From Longilinea sp035560795 (GTDB lineage Bacteria > Chloroflexota > Anaerolineae > Anaerolineales > Anaerolineaceae), in assembly GCA_035560795.1 (NCBI GenBank), contig DATMYV010000005.1, positions 7,727-71,726 on the forward strand: a stretch of 64,000 nt of DNA. The letters are read 5' to 3'. This document shows, in pieces, positions 1 through 8,826 of the stretch. Each line of letters opens with the position of its first letter. The stretch's first letter is position 1. Position numbers and translations under genes: made by a program. Under the pieces are notes generated by a model. It was not told the DNA's origin. It saw only the letters and a program-made list of their open reading frames with translations, and searched no databases.

Positions 1-1
1 T

Positions 2-1492
2 GTTTTTGGGGTGGAAGATGGAAATTCCTATATTGCGAAAATGCTTTTAGGTACAACAGGTGATTGGCTTTTCCGAACGCCTTATACCACCCTCCCACAA
101 AACGGTTTTTTGGCTTTCCTTCCTTATATTTTGTTAGGAAAACTGGCTGGCGGCAAAGAAATCCATTTGCAATTGGTTATGTTGTTCCAACTCTTTCGGG
201 CGGCTGGGATAATTTGTTTTGTATTTGCCTCCTATGGTTTTACCAAAGTCTTTATTTTGGATGAACGGAGGCAACGGTGGGCGGTAGTCCTGGCAACTTT
301 TGGCGGCGGGTTGGGATGGCTGGTGATATTTGGCCTCAAAACTGGCGGTTTTGAACAATTGCCTTTGGAATTCTATTCACCCGAATCCTTTGGTTTTCTG
401 GGTGTGTTTGGATTGCCACACCTGGCAATCGCCCGGGCGTTGCTTTTATGGGGACTGGCAGGTTTTCTTACCAAACCACCAGGCAATCCATTCCTTTATG
501 GAATGAAAATTGGTGTTTTTTGGTTGCTGCTTGGATTTATGCAACCTTTGACAATTGTCACTGGGTGGGCTGTGGTCGGGTCAGTAATTATTCTCAGTTG
601 GATATTCATCCTAATTTGGAAACCGGACTTGAGGACCAAGCAGGAAGATTTGAGGTCATGGCAGAACCATCTCAAGACTGCATTTGGGATGATATTAGTT
701 TCATCGCCAATGGTTATTTATAACTTTTTTTCTTTTACATTTGTGCCGGTTTTACGCGGTTGGTCACAACAGAACATTATTCTCTCGCCTCCACCTGGCG
801 ATTATTTGTTGGCGTACGGGGTCATGATTCCTTTTGCATTGGTTGGGATTGTTCGGGCGGTAAGAACAAAGGATTGGATTTGGGCCATACCGATTGCGTG
901 GGTGGTCATCTTCCCAATCCTGGCTTATTTGCCATATACATTACAACGCCGCTTACCAGAAGGAGTCTGGTTGGCCTGGATTGTCCTCGCCCTATTTGGC
1001 GTCGAAGGCTTTGCTCATCGTTGGAAGCTGTTGTCAGCCGCACTGATCGGCAGCGGGATTATTTCAACATTTGTCTTTTTTGCAGGGTCAATCTGGGCGG
1101 TCTCGACGCCAGCTGAACCATTATATAAGCCTATGGAAAAAATCAATGGCTATATTTATTTGGCAGATAACGTTTCGCCCGGTTCAAATATATTGAGTTC
1201 ATATTCGGTTGGAAATTCATTGCCGGCGTGGGCACCAGTCCATGTCGTGATTGGACACGGTCCTGAAAGTGTTAATTTGTCTGATCTTAAGCCGCAAGTA
1301 GAGGGTTTCTTTTCGACAAATGAATTAGATCGTGATCGAATTGCATTTATAAAGAATGAGCGAGTGGGTTACCTGTTTTATGGGCCCGATGAACACTTAC
1401 TGGGAGAGTGGAATCCAGAAAATGCCGCCTTCTTAAAAGAGATATATTCACGAGACGGATATACAATTTACCAGGTAAAGCTGGCTGAGTAA
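2..1492 (+). CDS. Polytopic membrane protein, glycosyltransferase-like (5' end cut by the window)
   Basis: The reading frame is open from base 2 with no stop, and its first internal start is a GTG at 11, so the true N-terminus probably lies outside the window. About ten hydrophobic segments are spread through the first 370 residues, followed by a soluble tail of about 120 residues. The early acidic 'EDGNSYIAKM' patch and the loop with 'WLFRTPYTT' resemble the first external loop of polytopic membrane glycosyltransferases (GT39/ArnT-like proteins), where an acidic residue serves catalysis; this family link is inferred from general pattern only. It lies 4 bases upstream of the YfhO-like gene, so the two are probably cotranscribed and may both act in envelope polysaccharide or glycolipid assembly. 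Confidence 0.6.
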   Translation, partial: VFGVEDGNSYIAKMLLGTTGDWLFRTPYTTLPQNGFLAFLPYILLGKLAGGKEIHLQLVMLFQLFRAAGIICFVFASYGFTKVFILDERRQRWAVVLATFGGGLGWLVIFGLKTGGFEQLPLEFYSPESFGFLGVFGLPHLAIARALLLWGLAGFLTKPPGNPFLYGMKIGVFWLLLGFMQPLTIVTGWAVVGSVIILSWIFILIWKPDLRTKQEDLRSWQNHLKTAFGMILVSSPMVIYNFFSFTFVPVLRGWSQQNIILSPPPGDYLLAYGVMIPFALVGIVRAVRTKDWIWAIPIAWVVIFPILAYLPYTLQRRLPEGVWLAWIVLALFGVEGFAHRWKLLSAALIGSGIISTFVFFAGSIWAVSTPAEPLYKPMEKINGYIYLADNVSPGSNILSSYSVGNSLPAWAPVHVVIGHGPESVNLSDLKPQVEGFFSTNELDRDRIAFIKNERVGYLFYGPDEHLLGEWNPENAAFLKEIYSRDGYTIYQVKLAE

Positions 1493-1496
1493 GCTT

Positions 1497-3830
1497 ATGC
1501 ATCTCTCTCTCAAACAAAAACCGTCCCTCCAACACCTGCTATGGCTATTTCCTTTCCTCTTGTTCGCCCCGACCATATTACGAGGGCGTGCACTGGTTTG
1601 GGGAACGCCTTCTTTGCAGTTTATTCCTTGGCGTTTTTTGGCGTGGGAGCAAATAACATCCGGTATTTGGCCATTTTGGAATCCGTTAAACGGGATGGGC
1701 GCGCCTTTGTTGGCCAATTATCAGCTGGCATTGTATTATCCGCCGGGCTGGTTGCTGTACATCTTACAAACGATTGGCGGCGCACCCTGGATGGCATGGG
1801 GATTTACCCTGTTACTGGCCGCGCACCTGAGTTGGGCAGGTTATGGCACGGCCAAATTGGTCAAACAATTCGGATTAAATGAACTTGCCCAGGTGGTTGC
1901 AGGGCTCGCTTTTTCGATGAGTGGTTTCCTGGTTGCCCGGGCAGGGTTTATCAGCATAATCTGGAGTGCTGCCTGGCTGCCCTGGTTAGTCCTTTGTGTT
2001 GAATCATTCTCCCGCGAAACCGTTCAAAGCCGGAAATTGGGGTTAATGGGTTGGTTAGCACTTTGCAGTGGGATGCAGTTATTAAGCGGTCATGCTCAAA
2101 TTACCTGGTACAGTTTTATTCTTTTAGGCTTTTGGGCTTTGGTCGCTGGATGGAACCGCCGTGGATGGAGAAGTGCAGTTACGACCATCGTGGTATCCAT
2201 AGCAGGAATCCTTCTGGGAGCTTGCCTCGCGGCTGTCCAATTAATTCCAACTTTTGAACTACTGCAGCAATCTCAACGTGCCTCTTCAGTAAATTTTGAA
2301 TTGGCTATGGTTTACTCTTTTTGGCCGTGGCGAATACTAACCTTGATAGCCCCGAATTTCTTTGGAAACCCCGCCTTTGGGGATTATTGGGGTTATGCCA
2401 GTTTCTGGGAAGACGCGATCTATATTGGCCTATTGCCTTCCATCATGGCTTTTTCTACACTCGAGTTCCTCAAACGGCGCAATCTGGAAATTAGCATCGG
2501 AGAGCAGCAAAACCAGAACCGAATTTATTTGCTTTGGGGATTGAGCATCATCGGAACGTTATTTGCCCTGGGAAAGAATACGCCAATTTTTCCATTCTTT
2601 TACCGGAGTATCCCTACCTTTGACATGTTTCAGGCGCCGGCGCGTTATATGCTCTGGCTGGTGTTCTCGCTCAGTTTGCTATCAGGGTTTGGGATTCAAT
2701 CCCTGGCACGTCCTGTTGGAAAAGCGATACCGCGTTTCAGAAAAGCGATATTTGCGCTTTTTACTGGAATCGCTGCTACTGCGGCGGCATATTTTATCCT
2801 GCCGGGCGTCGAGCCATCCTTTGTTTACTCATTAATTATTGCTGCTGTATTCAGTATATTGATTCTAATGCTTCTTTTGAATAAACCAGCTGACAGTACA
2901 ACGAAGAATCAGGATCGATGGAACTGGTTGGTAGCAATGCTGGTAGGCAGCGATCTCCTTTGGGCAGGCTGGGGGCAGAATCCATCCGCTCCAATGCAAT
3001 TTTATAAGGTAAATATAAACAATGTCGGTCAAACTCAAGATGCTTCTCAAGGGAGAATCTACATCGATGCACGAAGCGAGTACATCTTGAAATTTAGCCG
3101 TTTCTTGCGGTTTAAGGATTATCGAGAAAAAGAGAGTTGGGATGAACTGAGATTGGCTCAACTTCCAAATATCAATATCTTAACCGGCTTATCCTCTGCC
3201 AATAATTTTGAACCGCTTCAGCCTGCGCGATATTATAACTGGATGCAATACCTAACCACATTGCCGCAAGAAAAACGTACACCCTGGCTTCGAATGATGG
3301 ATGTGAATCAAGTGGAAGTAGTGACGGATGCGTTCGAAACCACGTATAGGTATCAAACCCTGATCGGTGGCGAGCGCTTTGCTTTTTATCCTTGCTCGCA
3401 ATTTGCGCTGGATTCAAATGACGCCTGGAATAAAACGAAAAACGCCATCAATAACGGCCTATCTCTTGCTGTCATCGAAAAAGGCGAAGTTCTCGAAGGA
3501 AATTGCGATTTGCAATCTGTGAATAAAATCAGTATACTTTCGGAGAATGCTACCCGCCTGGTGATGGATATAAACGTCAGCCAAAATGGTTGGTTTATGG
3601 TGACGGATACCTGGTATCCAGGCTGGATGGTCGCAATCGATGGGTCAGCCGCTCAAGAAATATCTCGAGTAAACTATTTGTTTCGCGGGTTTCCTCTTCA
3701 GGCTGGTCAGCATTCCATCGTGATTGAGTACAGACCCTGGTGGATATCGTTATCCATAATGATAAGTATTGCCGGAATTTTTTCCATCGTCTTATTACTT
3801 ATTCTTGGCCGGAAGTCCATTTCCCGGTAA
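1497..3830 (+). CDS. YfhO-family membrane protein
   Basis: This 777-residue protein begins with a hydrophobic segment and then carries the loop 'LVWGTPSLQFIPWR' and 'PFWNPLNGMGAPLLANYQ', typical of YfhO-family membrane proteins (GT-C-fold relatives involved in glycosylating envelope polymers). About twelve membrane segments fill residues 10-470. A large soluble region follows (about 500-745), and a last membrane helix sits near 750-770, the usual YfhO order. The exact substrate cannot be read from sequence. It follows the preceding membrane protein by 4 bases and precedes the MoxR gene by 12 bases, suggesting one operon. Confidence 0.8.
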   Translation: MHLSLKQKPSLQHLLWLFPFLLFAPTILRGRALVWGTPSLQFIPWRFLAWEQITSGIWPFWNPLNGMGAPLLANYQLALYYPPGWLLYILQTIGGAPWMAWGFTLLLAAHLSWAGYGTAKLVKQFGLNELAQVVAGLAFSMSGFLVARAGFISIIWSAAWLPWLVLCVESFSRETVQSRKLGLMGWLALCSGMQLLSGHAQITWYSFILLGFWALVAGWNRRGWRSAVTTIVVSIAGILLGACLAAVQLIPTFELLQQSQRASSVNFELAMVYSFWPWRILTLIAPNFFGNPAFGDYWGYASFWEDAIYIGLLPSIMAFSTLEFLKRRNLEISIGEQQNQNRIYLLWGLSIIGTLFALGKNTPIFPFFYRSIPTFDMFQAPARYMLWLVFSLSLLSGFGIQSLARPVGKAIPRFRKAIFALFTGIAATAAAYFILPGVEPSFVYSLIIAAVFSILILMLLLNKPADSTTKNQDRWNWLVAMLVGSDLLWAGWGQNPSAPMQFYKVNINNVGQTQDASQGRIYIDARSEYILKFSRFLRFKDYREKESWDELRLAQLPNINILTGLSSANNFEPLQPARYYNWMQYLTTLPQEKRTPWLRMMDVNQVEVVTDAFETTYRYQTLIGGERFAFYPCSQFALDSNDAWNKTKNAINNGLSLAVIEKGEVLEGNCDLQSVNKISILSENATRLVMDINVSQNGWFMVTDTWYPGWMVAIDGSAAQEISRVNYLFRGFPLQAGQHSIVIEYRPWWISLSIMISIAGIFSIVLLLILGRKSISR

Positions 3831-3842
3831 ACAGGAGCCCCT

Positions 3843-4814
3843 ATGGATCAATCGATCCCGAATATTCAATCCTACTCGAAGAAAATCATTGAGAATCTCG
3901 AGAAGGTAATTGTCGGTAAACAACCAGCCCTTGAATTAGTGGTTATCGGGTTGTTGTGTCAGGGGCATATCCTTATTGACGATGTTCCCGGGGTTGGAAA
4001 AACTATTCTTTCACGCAGCCTGGCCAAGTCAATGGGATGTTCGTTTCGGCGAATTCAATTTACGCCCGATATGTTGCCTAGCGATGTAACCGGCGTTTCG
4101 ATTTTTAACCAGGTCAGCCGCGAATTTGAATTTCGGCCGGGGCCGGTTATGGCCAACATCGTTCTGGCGGACGAGATTAACAGGGCGACGCCTAAGACTC
4201 AATCCGCCCTGCTTGAATCGATGGAAGAGCGCCAGGTGACAGTGGATGGTATTACCCATCCATTACCCGATCCGTTTATGATTATGGCTACTCAGAATCC
4301 AATCGAATATGAAGGCACTTTTCCCCTTCCGGAAGCGCAATTGGATCGGTTTCTCTTACGTTTACGCCTCGGGTACCCGACTCTCACGGATGAAATTCAT
4401 GTATTAGAACTGCAGCAGATCCGACATCCGATCAGGGATTTGCAGGCGGTTACAACGGTTGAAGAAATGCGCGAAATGCAAGAGGCTATCAAGAGAGTTT
4501 ATGTGGCCGCCCCGATAAAACGCTATATTGTGGAATTGACACGGTCAACTCGCGAGAGCTCTGATGTCTATCTTGGAGCAAGCCCGCGTGGGAGCCTGGG
4601 TTTGTTCCGGGCGGGGCAAGCGCTGGCCGCGATCCGCGGCCGGGATTATATTTTGCCGGATGATATCAAATATCTTGCGCCATTCGTCTTATCGCATCGA
4701 ATGGTGATTCAAGCTTCTGCCCGGATGAAGAATTTAAGCGCTGATCAGGTTGTTAATGAAATATTGCATACGATGGTGGTGCCAGGCGGTTCATTTGAAG
4801 AAAGTGCTGCCTGA
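3843..4814 (+). CDS. MoxR-family AAA+ ATPase
   Basis: A 323-residue AAA+ ATPase of the MoxR group, chaperone-like ATPases thought to help assemble or activate membrane or metal-containing complexes. Walker A is visible at residues 47-54 (DVPGVGKT), Walker B near 108-113 (VLADEINRA), and the MoxR signature 'LLESMEERQVTVDG' follows. The sensor region 'ATQNPIEYEGTFPLPEAQLDRF' is nearly invariant in the family. Length is normal. The gene is followed after 3 bases by a DUF58 gene, the standard MoxR partner. No VWA-domain gene follows, so the locus is a minimal MoxR-DUF58 pair. Confidence 0.93.
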   Translation: MDQSIPNIQSYSKKIIENLEKVIVGKQPALELVVIGLLCQGHILIDDVPGVGKTILSRSLAKSMGCSFRRIQFTPDMLPSDVTGVSIFNQVSREFEFRPGPVMANIVLADEINRATPKTQSALLESMEERQVTVDGITHPLPDPFMIMATQNPIEYEGTFPLPEAQLDRFLLRLRLGYPTLTDEIHVLELQQIRHPIRDLQAVTTVEEMREMQEAIKRVYVAAPIKRYIVELTRSTRESSDVYLGASPRGSLGLFRAGQALAAIRGRDYILPDDIKYLAPFVLSHRMVIQASARMKNLSADQVVNEILHTMVVPGGSFEESAA

Positions 4815-4817
4815 TTA

Positions 4818-6089
4818 ATGATCGTCAGACGCGCGTTTTGGGTGGTGTTAATTCTGCTGGTTGTTTGCCTGCTTGCAGCCTATTCTACACCCCAAAGTGT
4901 GGTTTATCAGCGCCTGGCAGTGTTGCTTGGTATGGTGATCATTTTTTGCTGGCTGTGGGCAAGCTTTTCAATTCGCCGGGTTTCTGTTCAGCGCATCGCG
5001 CGCGTGTTTCGCATGCAATTTGGCCAGCTGTTTGAGGAGCGTTTTGAAATTACCAACCAATCCCGCTGGGTGCGCGTTTGGTTTGAATTAAAAGATGGAT
5101 CCGCTTTACCCGGCAACACTGGATCACGCGTTTTATCCATGATTGGTCCCCGGCGTTCCCGGTCCTATGTGACTCGCACGCTTTTATCGCGCCGCGGCGA
5201 GTTTGATTTGGGACCGACAATAGTTTCTTCTGGAGATCCTTTTGGACTATTCCTTTACCGGGCAACCTTTCCAGGGAGTAAAAAATTGGAGGTTCTGCCG
5301 TATTTTGTGGATTTGAACAGTTTCTATACACCAGTCGGTTTGCTTTCCGGCGGACAAGCACTGCGGAAGAAAACAATCGAAGTTACCCCATATGCAGCCG
5401 GGATCCGCGAGTATGCTCCAGGCGATGCTTTGAATCGCATTCATTGGAAATCGACCGCCAGGCGGGAAATGCTGATGGTAAAAGAGTTTGAACAGGATCC
5501 CCAGGCTGATGTGTGGATTTTTCTGGATGGATCGGTTTCCGTTCAATCCGGTGAATTGGACTCGGATCCGACTGGTGAAGACCGATATTGGCTTTGGACC
5601 TCTCAACGGAAAGTTGCGATACCGCCCCATACCTTCGAGTATGCTGTCAGTTCTGCTGCTTCAATTGCTGCCTATTATCTGAGGCAAGGAAGGTCTGTAG
5701 GATTTGCCTGTGCCGGTCAGAAATTTTCCGTGTTATCTGCTGGACGGGGCGAGCGGCAGCTTAGTAAAATCCTTGAAATGATGGCATTTGTGGAATGTAA
5801 AGGGCAATTGCCGATCGAGGCAGTTGTCCAAAGCCAGGCTTCTCAATTAACGCGAGGAAGTTCCGTTATCCTTGTGACAACCACTGCTTCCACTTCGGTG
5901 TTGGTGACCGTTAATGAGATTGAAAGGCGGGGAACTCAGCCAATCGTCGTGCTCATTGATTCGGGGACTTTTGGCGGTTTTGGAATTTATGAGGAAATTG
6001 CCGAGGCACTAATCGCCGGGGGCGTTCCACTCAAAAGAGTAAAACAGCACGACGATCTCAAGGCTGCATTGGAACAGACCATCCGGTAA
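4818..6089 (+). CDS. DUF58 domain protein, MoxR partner
   Basis: A 423-residue protein with two N-terminal membrane helices (about 5-50), a central beta-rich segment, and the DUF58 signature 'YAPGDALNRIHWKSTARR' near residues 196-213. DUF58 proteins are VWA-like partners of MoxR ATPases; their biochemical role is not settled. The start ATG lies 3 bases after the moxR stop, so translation is probably coupled. The gene ends an apparent four-gene operon and converges on the molybdopterin gene at 6193. In the 103-base gap I see only a 6-bp inverted repeat at 6101-6120 without a T-run. Confidence 0.9.
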   Translation: MIVRRAFWVVLILLVVCLLAAYSTPQSVVYQRLAVLLGMVIIFCWLWASFSIRRVSVQRIARVFRMQFGQLFEERFEITNQSRWVRVWFELKDGSALPGNTGSRVLSMIGPRRSRSYVTRTLLSRRGEFDLGPTIVSSGDPFGLFLYRATFPGSKKLEVLPYFVDLNSFYTPVGLLSGGQALRKKTIEVTPYAAGIREYAPGDALNRIHWKSTARREMLMVKEFEQDPQADVWIFLDGSVSVQSGELDSDPTGEDRYWLWTSQRKVAIPPHTFEYAVSSAASIAAYYLRQGRSVGFACAGQKFSVLSAGRGERQLSKILEMMAFVECKGQLPIEAVVQSQASQLTRGSSVILVTTTASTSVLVTVNEIERRGTQPIVVLIDSGTFGGFGIYEEIAEALIAGGVPLKRVKQHDDLKAALEQTIR

Positions 6090-6192
6090 TACCTTGACAA
6101 GTCAGTTCCAATATACTGACCTGCTTGGTGCATTGATTCCCTTTGGCTTGATCCCTGTCCTTAGAAATTACGGCAATACCGCTTATCAACCT

Positions 6193-6696
6193 TTATTGAC
6201 TCGATCGGTTGTGACCAGCCTCGGAGTTGGGATCTCCATGGATTAATTCGACTGCATGCGGCAACACTTGAAGAACCGTCTCGAAATTTTCCATGGCTGC
6301 TTTCGGATTGCCCGGCAAATTAATAATCAATGTGGTGCCCCGAATGCCAGCCACGGCTCTGGAGAGCATGGCGTGTGGTGTAACAGAGAGGGATGCCTGA
6401 CGCATGGCTTCTGGAATACCCGGTGCTTGCCGTTCGACGACCTGCAGGGTAGCTTCCGGCGTCACATCCCGTGGCGCAAAGCCAGTACCCCCAGTAGTTA
6501 ATAGAATGTCGATCTCGTTTGAGTCGCACCATGCGGTTAATGTTGCGCATATCGTCGCTTTATCGTCAGGTATGATGCCAATTCTGACGACCTGCCAACC
6601 CTGCGATGCGATAGATATTTTAAGTAATGGGCCAGACGAATCCGGGCGGCTGCCTTGGGAAGAGCGATCCGAAACTGTCAATACTCCAAAACGCAT
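6193..6696 (-). CDS. mogA: MogA/MoaB-type molybdopterin adenylyltransferase
   Basis: A 167-residue protein of the MogA/MoaB family, which adenylates molybdopterin before molybdenum insertion. Visible motifs are the N-terminal 'GVLTVSDRSSQG', the substrate-binding 'TTGGTGFAPRDVTPEA' near 65-80 and the closing 'NLPGNPKAA' loop. Full length for the family. The ATG is 7 bases after the stop of the PHP-domain gene and is preceded by GAGGA, so it looks like the last gene of the hsp20-lon-receiver-PHP run. A molybdenum cofactor gene fits the two molybdenum hydroxylases 30 kb away, although it is not next to them. MogA and MoaB cannot be separated by eye; the symbol is a family label. Confidence 0.88.
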   Translation of the reverse strand: MRFGVLTVSDRSSQGSRPDSSGPLLKISIASQGWQVVRIGIIPDDKATICATLTAWCDSNEIDILLTTGGTGFAPRDVTPEATLQVVERQAPGIPEAMRQASLSVTPHAMLSRAVAGIRGTTLIINLPGNPKAAMENFETVLQVLPHAVELIHGDPNSEAGHNRSSQ

Positions 6697-6702
6697 GATT
6701 CC

Positions 6703-8460
6703 TCAATCTTCGGCAGAAAACACCTTCCATTGACCGTGAATGCCGTCTTCGGTGACACCGAAAAAGAACCGGTAACCATCGCCCTCTCGGAGAACAAAAT
6801 CATAGAAGGTGGTCTTGTTTTGTTTATAACTGTGAACCAGTCCATAATCACCGCGCCAATCGATTGGTGTTTTATCCATGGAACCGATGATTTCAGCGTA
6901 GCGTGTGATCGCATAATGCCAAAGCCGGCGGGCGGAAGCGCGGGTTACGTTTTTCACCTTATTGCCGTTGCGTAAATCGCGCATGGTGAAATACTGGGTG
7001 CCCTGTCGTTCTTCGGGCGGTAAAACTTCCACCCCGGTGCGGGGATCCAAATTCTCTGCATCTGGTTCCGAAACAATAATTGGCAAAGGCGCCTGTTCAG
7101 TTGGATGGACTGATTCGACCTGGGAAACGGGGGCGTTTGAGATGTTTTTTGAATGATCTTTTCCTCTTAATACCAGGTTGACGATTTCATCCCGAACCGC
7201 CAAACCTGTTTCAGCCTCGTCCCGAACGTAAATTTTGTTGTCGTCGACAGCATAAGGCGCATCTTCTCCACGGGGAATCAAGATTCGGATCAGCTTTTTT
7301 CCTTTGTAATCATGCATATCGATGGAGCAATTGAGCGGCGGGCTGATCCGATTGTTGATCTCTTTTTCGATTTGTTGAATACCAGCTTCCCCTTCCGGTA
7401 CGCCGATAACAGGCTTATGAGGATCGTCTGGTAACCCGATATAAAGAGTGCCGCCATTTGTATTCGCAAAGGCACAAACATCCGAGAGAATTGCATAGAG
7501 TTTCCCGCCGCGGATGGTCATGCTGTCATGAAAGTCCTGTATGATGTTGGCGCCTTCTTCTCTTGCGGCTTGAATAAAATCAAAAGCTGCTTCTTCGGTG
7601 ACACGATGGGGGCGCGTGCGGGAAAAATCATTACTTTCAAATAACTCCCGCAGATCATCAAAATCCAACGCAGGTAATAATACATCCGTGGCTCTTTCAC
7701 CAATGCTTAGATTCTTTTTGCGTGATGAATCGGGCGTCATACGGTGGGCATCCGAACCCTGGATGCAATGCATGCGGCGTGAATACTCGGGCTTTGTGCC
7801 GCTGAAGAATGCCGCTGTAGAACGCGGGCTTTTGAGCTCAAGATCGGTCACTTCCAGGGCATGAAGATTAGAATCTTGCGTGTAGGCTATTTTGGTCTGA
7901 CCGCCAAAGTTGAAACCGCGCATTGCTACGCCATTGCTTGAATTCGCGTGGGCGGCTATGACAATTCCGCCAGCCTGATTGATCAGGCGGTAAGCGGTTA
8001 ATACGTCGCTGGTTGCACCGACAGTCTGCGAGCCTTCATCGATATGATCAGACGGAATATTCAGACTCAGGAGCAGATGTTCAATATCGCGGATGGGGGT
8101 ATCCGGATGGAAAATTCCGAGAATGTGAAATCCGAATGTTGCTGTAAACTCAAAGCCTGGCAAAATCAGCATTTTCGCAAAAAGCCGCCGGTATTCATTG
8201 AGACGGTTGCGTTCTTCGGGCAGGAGACGATTAAGCTTTTCCAGCAATTCTAACTGGTGGATTTCTTCCGACATTCGCCGATAACCGGAAACCGTGTTAT
8301 GGTCTGTAAAGGCGATAATGTCCAGATTGCGAGACTCAGCCCGTTGTAAGATATCGAGGTAGGTAACCTCGGGTTGTTGAAAGTCAGTAGATGCAGGCGT
8401 GTGCAGGTGCACATCCATGCAGCGCCATTGTGAAGCGGCGCGGTTATGTTTTTTCCCCAC
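6703..8460 (-). CDS. PHP-domain phosphoesterase fused to an AlbA_2 (Schlafen-type) domain
   Basis: A 585-residue protein. The PHP metallo-phosphoesterase part covers roughly residues 14-250, with metal ligands D16-H18-H20, D53-H54, a later 'AAHANSSNG' and 'QGSDAHR'. An AlbA_2/Schlafen-type nucleic-acid-binding domain follows at about 285-425, recognised by 'FANTNGGTLYIGLPDD' and 'YVRDEAE'. The last 130 residues are unassigned. The start is a GTG with AGGAG six bases upstream. It lies between the receiver gene and mogA with gaps of 9 and 6 bases. The pairing suggests a nuclease or phosphatase acting on nucleic acid, but its substrate is unknown and a defence or stress role would be speculation. 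Confidence 0.85.
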   Translation of the reverse strand: MGKKHNRAASQWRCMDVHLHTPASTDFQQPEVTYLDILQRAESRNLDIIAFTDHNTVSGYRRMSEEIHQLELLEKLNRLLPEERNRLNEYRRLFAKMLILPGFEFTATFGFHILGIFHPDTPIRDIEHLLLSLNIPSDHIDEGSQTVGATSDVLTAYRLINQAGGIVIAAHANSSNGVAMRGFNFGGQTKIAYTQDSNLHALEVTDLELKSPRSTAAFFSGTKPEYSRRMHCIQGSDAHRMTPDSSRKKNLSIGERATDVLLPALDFDDLRELFESNDFSRTRPHRVTEEAAFDFIQAAREEGANIIQDFHDSMTIRGGKLYAILSDVCAFANTNGGTLYIGLPDDPHKPVIGVPEGEAGIQQIEKEINNRISPPLNCSIDMHDYKGKKLIRILIPRGEDAPYAVDDNKIYVRDEAETGLAVRDEIVNLVLRGKDHSKNISNAPVSQVESVHPTEQAPLPIIVSEPDAENLDPRTGVEVLPPEERQGTQYFTMRDLRNGNKVKNVTRASARRLWHYAITRYAEIIGSMDKTPIDWRGDYGLVHSYKQNKTTFYDFVLREGDGYRFFFGVTEDGIHGQWKVFSAED

Positions 8461-8469
8461 AGAATTCTC

Positions 8470-8826
8470 CTAGTTCTCGGCGATTAATTCTCGAATGCGC
8501 CGAATCAACTCTTCTGGAAAATAAGGCTTTAAAATAAATCCATCTGCACCTGCCTTCAAGCACTCGGTTTCGACATCCAATCCGGACGTCATCAGAATAC
8601 GGTAGGCGCGGTTCGCAGGTATTTTTGAGACAATTTCCAACCCATTTACCTGTTTCATCAGCACATCTGTGAAAACGAGGTCTGGTTGGGTTTCGGAAAT
8701 TGTATCAAGAATTTCGCCCTGAGTTAATTTTGATGGAAAAAGGATTTGAAACCCTTCCATTTCCAGAAGTTTCGTTAATAGCGACATCATTGTCGCATCA
8801 TCTTCAATCAGCAGTATTTTCAGCAT
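8470..8826 (-). CDS. Single-domain response regulator (CheY-like)
   Basis: A 118-residue receiver domain with no output domain. The acidic pocket is at 'IEDD' (about residue 8), the phosphoacceptor aspartate is in 'DLVFTDVLM' near 54, the switch Thr/Ser in 'ILMTSG' and the conserved lysine in 'LKPYFPEE'. All five key positions are intact. The ATG lies inside the end of lon: the genes overlap by 23 bases in different frames, so the receiver is probably translated by reinitiation after lon. No histidine kinase is present in the window, and the cognate partner is unknown. Confidence 0.9.
   Translation of the reverse strand: MLKILLIEDDATMMSLLTKLLEMEGFQILFPSKLTQGEILDTISETQPDLVFTDVLMKQVNGLEIVSKIPANRAYRILMTSGLDVETECLKAGADGFILKPYFPEELIRRIRELIAEN

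Noticed and set aside
6094..6117. TTGACA and TATACT boxes resembling a promoter after the DUF58 gene
   Set aside because: They are only 12 bases apart, too close for a sigma-70 promoter, and any transcript would run antisense to mogA.
6101..6120. Inverted repeat GTCAGT/ACTGAC as a terminator between convergent genes
   Set aside because: Only 6 bp, with no T-run on either strand.
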